Assembly: GCF_003070885.1 (NCBI RefSeq)
Contig: NZ_CP028913.1
Location: 1,426,001-1,490,000 of the forward strand
Direction of reading: 5' to 3'
Origin: Agromyces badenianii
GTDB lineage: Bacteria; Actinomycetota; Actinomycetes; Actinomycetales; Microbacteriaceae
Length of the DNA stretch: 64,000 nucleotides
The notes under the pieces are model-generated. The model did not search any database and was not told where the DNA came from. It saw only the letters and a list, made by a program, of their open reading frames with translations. The position numbers were made by a program, and so were the translations under genes. How positions within the stretch are numbered: the first letter of the stretch is position 1; each line of letters begins with the position of its first letter. Below are positions 25,489 to 34,097 of the stretch, one piece after another.

Positions 25489-27117
25489 TCAACGCGGGGA
25501 GCCGCGAGTGGGGGCGGCGGGCAGCAGGCTCTTGCGTCGGCGCTTGCCGAGCAGCGGCGGAACCGTCGCGAGGGCGAGCAGCGCCGCTCCGGCGGTGAGC
25601 ATCGCGACGGCGGGCAGGGCGCCGACGGCGCCGACCGGGATGACCTGCGGCGTCGCGTTCACGAGCACGGGCGCAGCGGCGGCGTCGATGGTGTCGGCGT
25701 CGCCGCTTGCGGCCGCGGCGCCACCGGCCGCGGCACCCGCCGCGGTGCCGTTCGCGTCTGCGTTCGTGGTCGCGGCGCCCGTGCCGGTCGGTGTGTCCTT
25801 CGCGCCGCCTGTGCCCGTGGCGCACTGGGTCGGGCCCTGTCGGTCGCAGTCGGGCGGGTTCGGCGCCTCGTTGGCGAGCCGGTTCGAGCCGTCGGGCGAG
25901 AACGTGGGGTTGTTGCAGTCGGTGATGCCCTTGATCGCCGGGTTGCCGCCGGGGATCTTCTTGATCTGCGTCTGCCCCGCCTCCACGAGGTTGATCGGCA
26001 GCGGCGAGTAGCCGAGGGTCTCGGCCTGCTGCTGCCCCTCGCAGAGGAAGTACGCGCCGAAGTCGGCGAGGGTGAGACCCTTGTTCTCGGTGAAGTCCGA
26101 CTCGAGCGCGGTCGGCAGGATGATGTAGCTGTAGCTCGAGAGCGGGTAGGTGCGCGGATCGCCCGAGGTGTAGACGTCGCTGAGGTCTTGGGTCAGGTAG
26201 TCGGGCGAGGTCGTGTCTTCGTTGATGTGCGCGCTGAGCAGGCCGACGGCGACGTTCTGCGCCGTCGGTTCGGTGTAGTAGCCCGCGTTGTTGAGCACCT
26301 TCGCGACCGGGTAGCCGGCGTTCAGCGCGTACGAGTACTCGACGAACGTGATCGATCCGCCCGCGTGCGGCTGGGCGACGTACCCGGCGACGCCGTTCGA
26401 GCCCGACTTCGCGACGAAACCGCTGCCGGGCACAACCGGGTAGTTGCTCGTCACACCGCAGTGGCCGTTCACGAATGGGCGGCCGACCGCCGGGCAATAC
26501 GCGTCCCAGAGTGCGGTGTGCTGTTGCCGCAACCAGATCGACACCTGCGCCGTCGCGCCCGAGCCGTCGGAACGCACCACCGGCACGATCGGAATCGCCG
26601 GGAGCGAGAGTGCGGGGTTGTCGGCCTTGATCTGCGCGTCATCCCATCGGGTGATGACGCCGGTGAAGATCTTCGCGATCGTGTCGCCCGAGAGGCGCAG
26701 GTTGGTGACTCGCCGGCCGCCGATCTCCAGGTTGTACATGAGCGCGGTGCCGCCCGCGACGATCGGCATGTACGCGAACTTCCTCGGCGGGCGAACGTCG
26801 GCCTCGTTGCTGTTCGCGATCTGGTAGGGGATCTCGCTGACGCCGAAGTCGGCGGTGCCCATCAGGAAGTCGTTGCGACCCTGGGTCGAGCCCGACTCGG
26901 AATAGGTGATCTTCCACTGGTAGTTCGACCAGACGTTGCGGATCCACTGCTGCAGGGCGTTGGCCGACCAGGTCGAACCCGAGCCGACGATGGGGGCGTG
27001 CACGCTGCCCACGGCCTCAGCCTTGGGGGTCGCCCCGATCGTGAGGCTTCCGGCCGTGACGAGCACCACGCCGAGCACCGCGACGACGGTGCGGGCAACG
27101 CTCCAGCGGCGGCTCAT
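25489..27117 (-). CDS. pstS: Phosphate-binding protein PstS, C-terminally anchored
   Basis: The 542-residue protein begins with an N-terminal membrane/signal segment (VVAVLGVVLVTAGSLTIGA). The PstS fold shows IVGSGSTWSANALQQWI, a TADFGVSEIPY strand, SGDTIAKIFTGVITRWDD and RSDGSGATAQVSIWL, which in the family contact phosphate. A low-complexity Ala/Gly/Thr stretch precedes a C-terminal transmembrane helix and basic tail (GKRRRKSLLPA), so the protein is held by a membrane helix rather than a lipid. The ATG overlaps the pstA stop (ATGA). It delivers phosphate to PstCA. Confidence 0.88.
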   Translation of the reverse strand: MSRRWSVARTVVAVLGVVLVTAGSLTIGATPKAEAVGSVHAPIVGSGSTWSANALQQWIRNVWSNYQWKITYSESGSTQGRNDFLMGTADFGVSEIPYQIANSNEADVRPPRKFAYMPIVAGGTALMYNLEIGGRRVTNLRLSGDTIAKIFTGVITRWDDAQIKADNPALSLPAIPIVPVVRSDGSGATAQVSIWLRQQHTALWDAYCPAVGRPFVNGHCGVTSNYPVVPGSGFVAKSGSNGVAGYVAQPHAGGSITFVEYSYALNAGYPVAKVLNNAGYYTEPTAQNVAVGLLSAHINEDTTSPDYLTQDLSDVYTSGDPRTYPLSSYSYIILPTALESDFTENKGLTLADFGAYFLCEGQQQAETLGYSPLPINLVEAGQTQIKKIPGGNPAIKGITDCNNPTFSPDGSNRLANEAPNPPDCDRQGPTQCATGTGGAKDTPTGTGAATTNADANGTAAGAAAGGAAAASGDADTIDAAAAPVLVNATPQVIPVGAVGALPAVAMLTAGAALLALATVPPLLGKRRRKSLLPAAPTRGSPR

Positions 27118-28439
27118 CGGGAGCTCCCGTCGGTGACGGCGCCGTGGATGGCGGCATCCCCTCGGCCTGGACTACTGGATCTTCGGAACCCCATGCCGCC
27201 GTAACCGCTCGTCTCGATCGTCGAGGCGGCCTCGCGCTCCGCGAACCGCGCGGCATCCCGCCTCGACGCCGCCTTGGCCCGCGCGAGCCCACGCGAGGAG
27301 AGCACCCCGGCGCCGCGCCCGCCGAGGATCCGAGCGAGGAGGAAGAGCACGAACACCAGCACCATCAGCACCGCGGCCGCGCCGAACCCGCGGGCGATCT
27401 GCGTGGGTTCGGGCGACTTCACGAGCGTGAACGTCGCGAACGGCAGACTCACCATCGGCCCCGAGAACGGATTGAAGTTGAAGTAGGTGGTGTAGCCGGC
27501 GGTCAGCAGCACCGGGCTCGTCTCGCCGATGCCTCGCGCGGTGCCGAGGATGATCGCGGTCATCAGCCCCGACTTGCTCGTCGGCAGGACGACGTGCCAG
27601 ATCGTGCGCCACTGGCTCGTGCCCATCGCGAGCGATGCCTCTTTCAGGGTGCCGGGCACGAGGCGCAGCACGACGTCGGCGCCGCGGATGATGATCGGCA
27701 GGATCATGATCGTGATCGCGAGAGAGGCCGCGAACCCCGACTTGTCGAGGCCGAACATCAGCACGTAGGTGGCGTAGATGAACAGGCCGCACACGATCGA
27801 CGGGAGCGCGGTCATCGCCTCGACGACGGTGCGCACGACGCGGCTGAACGGGCTGGGGAACTCGGAGAGGAACACCGCGCAGAGCAGGCCCAGCGGAATC
27901 GCGATCGCGAGCGCGAAGGCGATCATGATGAGCGTGCCGACCGCGGCGTGCAGCATGCCGCCGACCGTCAGCGGGTCGAGCGGGCCCGCGAGCGAGAGGT
28001 CCTGCACCCAGAAGTTCCAATTGAGGAACGCCTCCGACCCGCGGGCGAGGGTGAACGCGATCACCACAGCGAGCGCGAGCAGCAGCACGACGGCGAGCGA
28101 GTGCACGAGCACCGACATGACCCGGTCGACGATCGTGACCCGGTTGTCGTCGAAGCTGATGAGCACCACGAAGTACCCGACGAACAGCACGTAGCTGATC
28201 AGCACGAACGCCAACGGCCCCTCGAACGGCGCGATCTGGGTGAACAGCCATGCCGTCGTGGCGATGCCGGCGACGGCCGCGCCGACGATGCGGAGGATGT
28301 CGGTGCGGTGGATGCGAGAGAGGTCGCGTCGCGACTCGGGCCTGGTCGGATGCGTCACCGGCCGCTCGCGCGCGGGCAGCTCGGTGCGGTGAAGCGGCGT
28401 GGTGTCGCTCGGGCGGGCGGGGGATTCGGTGAGTGTCAT
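27114..28439 (-). CDS. pstA: Phosphate ABC transporter permease PstA
   Basis: The 441-residue protein has six or more transmembrane helices and the permease coupling region with the EAA-like motif GTLKEASLAMGTSQWRTIWH, followed by ARGIGETSPVLLTAGYTTYF, typical of PstA. The start at 28439 has aaggac upstream. N- and C-terminal cytoplasmic tails are long: about 55 polar residues before the first helix, and a basic/Ser-rich end (ARAKAASRRDAARFAERE). It lies 20 bases after pstC and overlaps pstS by four bases. Confidence 0.92.
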   Translation of the reverse strand: MTLTESPARPSDTTPLHRTELPARERPVTHPTRPESRRDLSRIHRTDILRIVGAAVAGIATTAWLFTQIAPFEGPLAFVLISYVLFVGYFVVLISFDDNRVTIVDRVMSVLVHSLAVVLLLALAVVIAFTLARGSEAFLNWNFWVQDLSLAGPLDPLTVGGMLHAAVGTLIMIAFALAIAIPLGLLCAVFLSEFPSPFSRVVRTVVEAMTALPSIVCGLFIYATYVLMFGLDKSGFAASLAITIMILPIIIRGADVVLRLVPGTLKEASLAMGTSQWRTIWHVVLPTSKSGLMTAIILGTARGIGETSPVLLTAGYTTYFNFNPFSGPMVSLPFATFTLVKSPEPTQIARGFGAAAVLMVLVFVLFLLARILGGRGAGVLSSRGLARAKAASRRDAARFAEREAASTIETSGYGGMGFRRSSSPGRGDAAIHGAVTDGSSR

Positions 28440-28459
28440 GTTGTCGTCCTTGTTGCGGC

Positions 28460-29440
28460 TCAGCTCGCTGCGCCCGAACGGGAGCGGGCGATGATGATGC
28501 CGGCGATGAAGTTCACGATCATCGTGATGATGAAGAGCACGAGCCCCGCCGCCATCAGCGCGGAGAGCTCGAAGGGGCTCGCCTCGCCGTAGCGCAGGGC
28601 GATGAGCGAGGAGATCGAGTTGGTGCCGGTCTCGAGGATGTGGGGCTGGATGACGAAGACCGGCGAGATGACGAGGTACACCGCGATCGTCTCGCCGAGC
28701 GCGCGCCCGAGCCCGAGCATCGTGCCGCCGATCATGCCGCCGAGCCCGAACGGGTAGACGACCGAGCGGATCATCCCCCACTTCGTGGAGCCGAGCGCGA
28801 GCGCCCCTTCCCGCTCGCCGGCGGGCGCCTGCGCGAACACCTCGCGCATGATCGACGCGGCGATCGGGGCGACCATCATCGCCACGACGAGCCCGGCGAG
28901 AAAGGCGCTGGCCGTGAACACCGTCGGGGTGGCGAGCGGGTCCTTCGGGTCGAAGCCCGTGACAGCGAAGATCGGGATCCAGCCGAAGTATGTCGAGATC
29001 CACTGCGCGACCGGCAGGATCGAGCCCTCGAGCCAGAACATGCCCCAGAGCCCGTAGACCACCGAGGGGATCGCGGCCATCAGGTCCACGATGCCGGTGA
29101 GGAGCCGCTTCAGCCCGCCGGGTGCGTACTCGGAGATGTACGTGGCCGAGGCAACGGCGAGCGGCAGCGCGAACGCGATCGCGATGAGCGCGATCGTCAC
29201 GGTGCCGAAGAGCACCGCGGCGATGCCGAAGCGCCCGGAATTCGGCTCCCACGCCTCGGTCGTCAGGAACGACGTGCCCGCCGACCCGATCGCCTCGGCG
29301 CCGCGGATCAGGAGGAAGAGCCCGACGAGGGTCATGAGGGCGAGCACCAGCACACCCCCGCCGTGCGCGGTGATTCTGAACAGGTTGTCCGAGAGCCCGC
29401 GCACCGCCTTGAGGGACCGGGGCTGGTCGGTGAGCGTCAT
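28460..29440 (-). CDS. pstC: Phosphate ABC transporter permease PstC
   Basis: The 326-residue integral membrane protein has the PstC signatures PLAVASATYISEYAP, IPSVVYGLWGMF, and the coupling helix EREGALALGSTKWGMIRSVV ending GLGRALGETIAVYL. It pairs with PstA to form the phosphate channel. It is the first gene of the long minus-strand run. The 234 bases upstream should contain the promoter; scattered gttcat motifs occur there, but I see no convincing direct-repeat PHO box. Confidence 0.93.
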   Translation of the reverse strand: MTLTDQPRSLKAVRGLSDNLFRITAHGGGVLVLALMTLVGLFLLIRGAEAIGSAGTSFLTTEAWEPNSGRFGIAAVLFGTVTIALIAIAFALPLAVASATYISEYAPGGLKRLLTGIVDLMAAIPSVVYGLWGMFWLEGSILPVAQWISTYFGWIPIFAVTGFDPKDPLATPTVFTASAFLAGLVVAMMVAPIAASIMREVFAQAPAGEREGALALGSTKWGMIRSVVYPFGLGGMIGGTMLGLGRALGETIAVYLVISPVFVIQPHILETGTNSISSLIALRYGEASPFELSALMAAGLVLFIITMIVNFIAGIIIARSRSGAAS

Positions 29441-29674
29441 CGTGATATCGCAGCTTTCAGTCCGGGCATTGGGAGGGCTCGCAAATCCCCAGCGACTGCG
29501 GTGAAGACTTCAGGCCCGTTACGTGCAAGCTCGATTCTGTCGATCAGGCGCGGCTCAATGAACTGTTGAAGCCGGAACAGTCAAGGTCACTCAATCGAGC
29601 GTCCGATGAACTCTTCGACGAGGGGTAAGGTCTGCGATTTCTCGAACAGGGGTGGGCACGGCCGCACCCGCCGA
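29441..29674 (-). promoter_or_regulatory. Promoter region of the pst/surface gene run
   Basis: This non-coding interval precedes pstC, the first gene of the run. On the minus strand it holds two gttcat hexamers (near 29568 and 29612) that resemble half-sites of actinobacterial phosphate-response boxes, but they are not spaced as an 11-bp direct repeat. Assignment as the phosphate-responsive promoter rests on position only. Confidence 0.3.
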
Positions 29675-30154
29675 TCACTCCGCTGCGGGTGTCGGGGTGC
29701 GCAATCCGAGGCCGGCGCAGAGGTCGCGATCGGTCTCCACGACCCCTGCCGCGTTCCGCGGGAATGCCGCGAGCGATCGGTCTGGGCGCATGCAGAGCGC
29801 GAGCTCGGGCGCCTCCTCGTGCGGAGCGCCGTCGACGAGGCCACGCTCCCACAGGTCCGCGCACATCGCGAGAGCGATCGCGTCGCGATCCTCGAGCGGA
29901 TCGCTGTTCGAGCGGGCTGCGCCGGCATGTGCGGAGTCGAGGTCGGCCGCGGCATAGCAGTCGACCCAGCGCTCCTGCACCTCGCGGGGGGCGAGCACGA
30001 TCCAGGCCGCCAGCCCGAGAGAGACGGCCCCGGCACCGACCGCACCCACGATCGCCAGGTTCCGACGACGGCGACGGCGGGCACGGATGTGCCCGGTCAG
30101 CCACTGCTCCATGTCAGCCCGGCGCTCCGGGCTCAGACGCGGTTCGCCGGTCAT
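29675..30154 (-). CDS. Single-pass membrane protein, probable anti-sigma partner
   Basis: The 159-residue protein has a cytoplasmic N-terminus ending in a very basic stretch (RARRRRRRN), one transmembrane helix (LAIVGAVGAGAVSLGLAAWI) and an extracytoplasmic part with three Cys (WVDCYAAAD, AMCADLWERG, LCMRPDRS). Its start overlaps the stop of the ECF sigma factor gene (ATGA), the usual arrangement for a sigma/anti-sigma pair. No classical zinc HxxxCxxC anti-sigma motif is present, so the assignment relies on context and topology. Confidence 0.6.
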   Translation of the reverse strand: MTGEPRLSPERRADMEQWLTGHIRARRRRRRNLAIVGAVGAGAVSLGLAAWIVLAPREVQERWVDCYAAADLDSAHAGAARSNSDPLEDRDAIALAMCADLWERGLVDGAPHEEAPELALCMRPDRSLAAFPRNAAGVVETDRDLCAGLGLRTPTPAAE

Positions 30155-30708
30155 CGTGTCCCTCCGAACCGAACACGCAACCGCTTCCGAACGCGGTTGA
30201 GGCGTTTGCCCACTGACGCGACCGAGAGTTCGAGCTGCGCCGAAACCTCGTCGTAGCTTCGACCCTCGACGATCAGGCCTTGGTAGACCTGCTGATCGAG
30301 GAAGGGCATCTCGGCGATCTCATCCTCCACTTGCACGAGCAGCTCGCGATCGGCGGCGCGCTGCAGCATTCGTGTTTCGAGAATGCTAGCCCCGTGCTCA
30401 TCAAGACTCTCTGCGACCAGCCGCCGGCGCAGCGCTCGCCGGCGGTTCGCGACCAGGTTGCGGCACGTCACCGACAACCAGGCCTCCGCCGAACCGGCGA
30501 CGAGACGCACTCGCGCCGCCTTGTCCCACGCGGTGGCGAACACCTGCTGCGTGATCTGCTGCGCCTCATCGTGGTCGGCGAGCTCATCGAGCGCCGCGGC
30601 GAAGACGCGCTCGGCGTGCCGGTGGTAGAAGACGGCGAAGGCGCGGTCGTCGTTTCGAGACGCCCGCAGGAGCAACTCGCCGTCGCTCCGATCACCCTGC
30701 TCGCTCAT
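30151..30708 (-). CDS. ECF-type RNA polymerase sigma factor
   Basis: The 185-residue protein has sigma region 2 (FAVFYHRHAERVFAAALDEL, ITQQVFATAWDKAARV, AEAWLSVTCRNLVANRRRA) and region 4 (MPFLDQQVYQGLIVEGRSYD, then EVSAQLELSVASVGKRLNRV). The spacing is normal for small group 4 sigma factors. I chose the ATG at 30708 because it begins right before the sigma domain; upstream sequence in frame is arginine-rich and extends over the divergent gene's promoter. It is coupled to the following membrane protein, which probably controls its activity. Confidence 0.85.
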   Translation of the reverse strand: MSEQGDRSDGELLLRASRNDDRAFAVFYHRHAERVFAAALDELADHDEAQQITQQVFATAWDKAARVRLVAGSAEAWLSVTCRNLVANRRRALRRRLVAESLDEHGASILETRMLQRAADRELLVQVEDEIAEMPFLDQQVYQGLIVEGRSYDEVSAQLELSVASVGKRLNRVRKRLRVRFGGTR

Positions 30709-30907
30709 CAAGCGCCGAGTGTAGTGTCTGAGACGGCCGCCGCACGCACTCGAGCGACATCGAGTGTCGCCCCATTTGTTCCGCCCGAGACAATCCTTAC
30801 CCCGGCGCGAAACAGTCCGGAAATGGTCATCTTCGCGGCCGTCTCTTCGCCGAACCGTCGTTCGCCGGCCATTGTCGCGCCGACCCGTCGAGCGGTTGAC
30901 TGTCGCC

Positions 30908-31453
30908 GTGAAGACCACCCACCTCGAAGCCGGCCGCCTCGCCGCACTCGCCGTCATCGCCGCAAGCGTGCTGACCTTGCTTCCCACGACACCCGCTGCC
31001 GCCACCGACTCCAGCGAGTCCTGCTGGTACGACGTCGACACCGACGAGATCGGATGCTTCGACGCTTCCCTCGACCCTCACGAGCAGATCGAACTCGCAA
31101 CCGGAGCGGAGCTCGTTGCGGTTCCCACCGGCTCGAACGGCGGGCGATCGAGCGCAGACTCCTCGACCATCGCAACGGTCTACCTGCTCGCCACCGTGTG
31201 GGACTCCACGAGCTACGCCGGCCAGAGCATGAGCTACTACACCTCGAACGCGAACATCTGCGCCGGCGTCGCACACGGATTCCCAGACCTGCTCAGCTGG
31301 AAGGACCGCATCGAGTCGCTGCAGTCGTACAACGGCTGCGTCACCTGGCTCTACGACGACTTCGGGACCTTGGGACTGGAATACGGCCCGGTCTCCTCGA
31401 GCACCAACCTCGGAACATTCAACAATGAGGCGCGGTCGATGTACATCGAGTGA
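30908..31453 (+). CDS. Secreted small Cys-containing protein, beta/gamma-crystallin or I36-inhibitor-like
   Basis: From the GTG at 30908 the product is 181 residues, with a signal peptide (LAALAVIAASVLTLLPTTPA). The mature C-terminal half reads SYAGQSMSYYTSNANICAGV, DRIESLQSYNGCVTWLYDDF and NNEARSMYIE, the pattern of two Greek-key half-motifs seen in beta/gamma-crystallin-like and peptidase-inhibitor I36-like secreted actinobacterial proteins. Paired Cys probably form a disulfide. A TTG four codons earlier and an ATG at 30764 are alternative starts. It is divergent from the ECF sigma gene and may be one of its targets. Confidence 0.6.
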   Translation: MKTTHLEAGRLAALAVIAASVLTLLPTTPAAATDSSESCWYDVDTDEIGCFDASLDPHEQIELATGAELVAVPTGSNGGRSSADSSTIATVYLLATVWDSTSYAGQSMSYYTSNANICAGVAHGFPDLLSWKDRIESLQSYNGCVTWLYDDFGTLGLEYGPVSSSTNLGTFNNEARSMYIE

Positions 31454-31485
31454 CGGTGCGTTCGAACTCAGCGGTGCGTTCGACC

Positions 31486-33765
31486 TCAGCGGTCGGAGCC
31501 GACGATATCGAGCACCACGCCGGCGATCCGCACCCTGAGGATCGCATCGCCCGACGCGAAGGCCTCACCCGTCCGGCAGTAGCCATCCGCAATCTCGACC
31601 TGCCCGGCCGGCCCTGACCTGCCCATGCAGAGCACCCGCGCAGACTGACCGGCGTTGTCGGGAAGGGCGACCCACGTCCACTCACCGCGCTCCTCTGAGT
31701 ACACGAGTCCGGGGAGTGTGAAATCGAGGGATGGCTGGGGAGCAGCATGCTCCGACCACGGCCCGCACGCGGCATCCGCACCCCAGACCGTGCACGCACG
31801 AAGCCGAAACACCACCGGTTCGCCGAAGACGTCACCGGTGAGCTCACGCGGCACGGCCGCGCCGCTGAACACGACGGGCTCACCGACCGGCTCGCGCTCC
31901 GTATCGAGTCGTTGCAGCTCGTACAGGGCCGCGCCGCCGGCAGGCGCGATGCGGTACTCGTATCGAGTACCGACCCACGTCATGGCGCCGCCGACGTCGG
32001 CGACGGCCGACGGCACGGGGGCGGGGAGCACCGTCACCGCCTCGCTCCCGGCGCACGCGGTCGCCGTGTACCCCCACACCATGAAGCGGTAGCCTCCGTC
32101 GGGCGGCGGCGCGCCCCCGAAGATGGCCGACCGTGCCCGCCCGACGTCGAGTACGTCACCGGTCGGCGGCGTCACCGCACCGGTCGAGGCGACACTGCAC
32201 GCGGTCTGATGCTCACCCGGAGCGAGCCGCTGCGCGAAATAGCCGAGCACCGGCGCCGCACTCCCGAAATCGGGCCAGTCGAGCGAGATCGTTCCGGATG
32301 CCGCATCCACCACGACACCGACGCCACTGGGCTGCAGCGGCTCCCTCTGCGGGCCGGAGGCGACCGCGCGCGAAGGCTGCGACTCAGGGTTCTGCGCACC
32401 GCTCCCGGGTGGAGCCGGCGCATCGGGCGCGGTCGTCGACGGGGGCGCCCGCCGCGCCGGTGGTGAGTCGGGCCCGCGTTCGCTCGGCATGCCCGGCTCC
32501 AACGCGAGCGCGGCATCGTTGTTCTCGCCGAGTAGCTCTGCCCAGGAGACCGGCACAGCTCCATCTGCGGTGACGTTCCACACCTCGCCGGTCGCGGGAT
32601 CGTTGAGCACGAACGCTCCGCCGTTCGCACGGAATATCGGCGCCGCACCGCGGAAACCGCCTCCGCCCTCATCACCGGAAACTCCGCGCCTCGACACGGG
32701 AGCTGCGGCGGTGCGCGGCCGGGCGTCACTTGCCACGCGATCGCCGCTCTCGGCACACTGCGACCAATCGTTGCCGTCACTCCATGCGGCGAACCCGCAG
32801 CCGCCGACCGACAGCGGCTTCGCAGGATCGCCGCTCACTCGAGCGAGTACTCGAACCTCACCCGTCGCGGTGATCGCGAGGAGCTCTGACGAGGTGGCGA
32901 CAAGAACTCGACCGGGGTCTGCCGCGGCATCCGCCCTGCTGCCGACTGCGACGTGCTGAAGCGCGAGCTCAGCGCCGGCACTGACCGCATGACCGAGATC
33001 GATCATTCCTTCCGACGAGAAGAGCCGCTTGCTGCGTGGGTCGAGCACGGCCCAGCCGGCGGATGTCGCTGACACCTGCACGGGCATGGAGGCCGACCCT
33101 CGGGATGGTTCGAACCCGCCGATCCGTTCGGAATGATCGTCACCGACCCGGTATACCGACCCGTCTCGCGGCGAGGCGACGATGAGCTCGCCCGCGGCAT
33201 CGACCACCATCGCAGCCCCCTCGCCGAACTCGAACGACGGCGGTGACGAATGATCGAACTTCGACAGTCGGTCAGCGGGCGTGACCCACAGTCTTCCGGT
33301 GTTCGGTGCGAGCAGGGCCACCCGCTCGGTGCCTGCGCCCGTTCCCGCGCCGCGGTGGCCCTGGTGGCCCTGGTGGCCCTTCTGCGCCGGGATCAGCGCC
33401 ACCACCGTGGTTTTCGACGGCAAGCGAACGGCATCGCCGAACTCGAGGGTTGCCGGGTCGAGTGGCACGATCGAACCGATCTCACGATCGATCACCAGCA
33501 CTGAAGTGGGTGATTGCGCGAGGTCGATCTTGCCGACATCCAGCGAGAGCGCCGCGTCGAATTCGCTCGTCAGCGTATTCACACGGCCGATCGCACCGTC
33601 TGCGTCGTTCGACGCCCACACGTACACCTGTGCCGCAGAGAACCGCACACCGCCGGGCTCCTGGGGTGCGACCAGGGCGGCAACGACGATGAGCAGCACC
33701 GACACGACGACGAGCGCGGCAGTCGCGCGGTTGGCGATTTGCCTGCCTCGACCTGGTGCGTCCAT
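31486..33765 (-). CDS. Large anchored extracellular protein with beta-propeller-like N-domain and Fn3-like C-part
   Basis: The 759-residue protein has an N-terminal membrane anchor (ATAALVVVSVLLIVVAALVA). An extracellular repeat region of YVWASNDADGAIGRVNTLTS type follows, resembling the N-domain of very large (1800-2000 residue) actinobacterial Ig-like surface proteins. A Pro/Ala-rich linker (about residues 430-485) leads to Fn3-like domains with Cys pairs (YTATACAGSE, RLRACTVWGADAACG). Compared with those relatives it is less than half length. A GHQ repeat lies near residue 130. The neighbouring genes are not the secretion or kinase partners usual for the long form. Function unknown, probably a cell-surface scaffold. 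Confidence 0.65.
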   Translation of the reverse strand: MDAPGRGRQIANRATAALVVVSVLLIVVAALVAPQEPGGVRFSAAQVYVWASNDADGAIGRVNTLTSEFDAALSLDVGKIDLAQSPTSVLVIDREIGSIVPLDPATLEFGDAVRLPSKTTVVALIPAQKGHQGHQGHRGAGTGAGTERVALLAPNTGRLWVTPADRLSKFDHSSPPSFEFGEGAAMVVDAAGELIVASPRDGSVYRVGDDHSERIGGFEPSRGSASMPVQVSATSAGWAVLDPRSKRLFSSEGMIDLGHAVSAGAELALQHVAVGSRADAAADPGRVLVATSSELLAITATGEVRVLARVSGDPAKPLSVGGCGFAAWSDGNDWSQCAESGDRVASDARPRTAAAPVSRRGVSGDEGGGGFRGAAPIFRANGGAFVLNDPATGEVWNVTADGAVPVSWAELLGENNDAALALEPGMPSERGPDSPPARRAPPSTTAPDAPAPPGSGAQNPESQPSRAVASGPQREPLQPSGVGVVVDAASGTISLDWPDFGSAAPVLGYFAQRLAPGEHQTACSVASTGAVTPPTGDVLDVGRARSAIFGGAPPPDGGYRFMVWGYTATACAGSEAVTVLPAPVPSAVADVGGAMTWVGTRYEYRIAPAGGAALYELQRLDTEREPVGEPVVFSGAAVPRELTGDVFGEPVVFRLRACTVWGADAACGPWSEHAAPQPSLDFTLPGLVYSEERGEWTWVALPDNAGQSARVLCMGRSGPAGQVEIADGYCRTGEAFASGDAILRVRIAGVVLDIVGSDR
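33354..33380. repeat. Three tandem 9-bp repeats (ggtggccct)
   Basis: Three perfect consecutive copies encode the Gly-His-Gln tripeptide repeat in the N-terminal domain of the large anchored protein on the minus strand. Confidence 0.85.
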
Positions 33766-34097
33766 TCCGAACTCATCTCACTCGCCGGATCCCAACCCGA
33801 GTATCACGCCACGCGAAGGTCTCGGGGCCTGCACTGCACGGCGGCACTGTAGCCGACCAGTGCGAACAGTGCGGTTCTTTGTGACGGAATGCGGAACACC
33901 GAGTCGTGATTCGTGAGGGGCCGGCGCTCGCGCGTCGCTCCGCCGTTTTCCTCGAGCATCTCGTCGACACAGGATCACGCGGTTCACATGATGCGATGCC
34001 TCGGCGGGTGCACCACAGTGGAGCCGAAGATCGGCCGCGAGATCGGTTGCTCTCCTCTCGCTCTCGCTCCGTTCGATGCGCACGTTGTGAGGTGATC
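33766..34097. other. Divergent intergenic region, no gene seen
   Basis: The interval separates the large anchored protein (minus) from the YihY-family gene (plus). The plus frame continues open upstream of the chosen YihY start but is rich in Arg and Ser and unlike a membrane-protein N-terminus. No clear promoter consensus or RNA gene is recognised. Confidence 0.5.

Noticed and set aside
22823..26497. Single 1224-residue protein extending the large PstS-like frame upstream
   Set aside because: The upstream ~345 residues are Arg-rich antisense-like frame overlapping pstS; the GTG at 25459 has a ribosome-binding site and a proper signal peptide.
27114..29252. 712-residue extension of PstA through the pstC gene
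   Set aside because: The extra sequence overlaps pstC in another frame and is Arg-rich; the ATG at 28439 with aaggac fits PstA.
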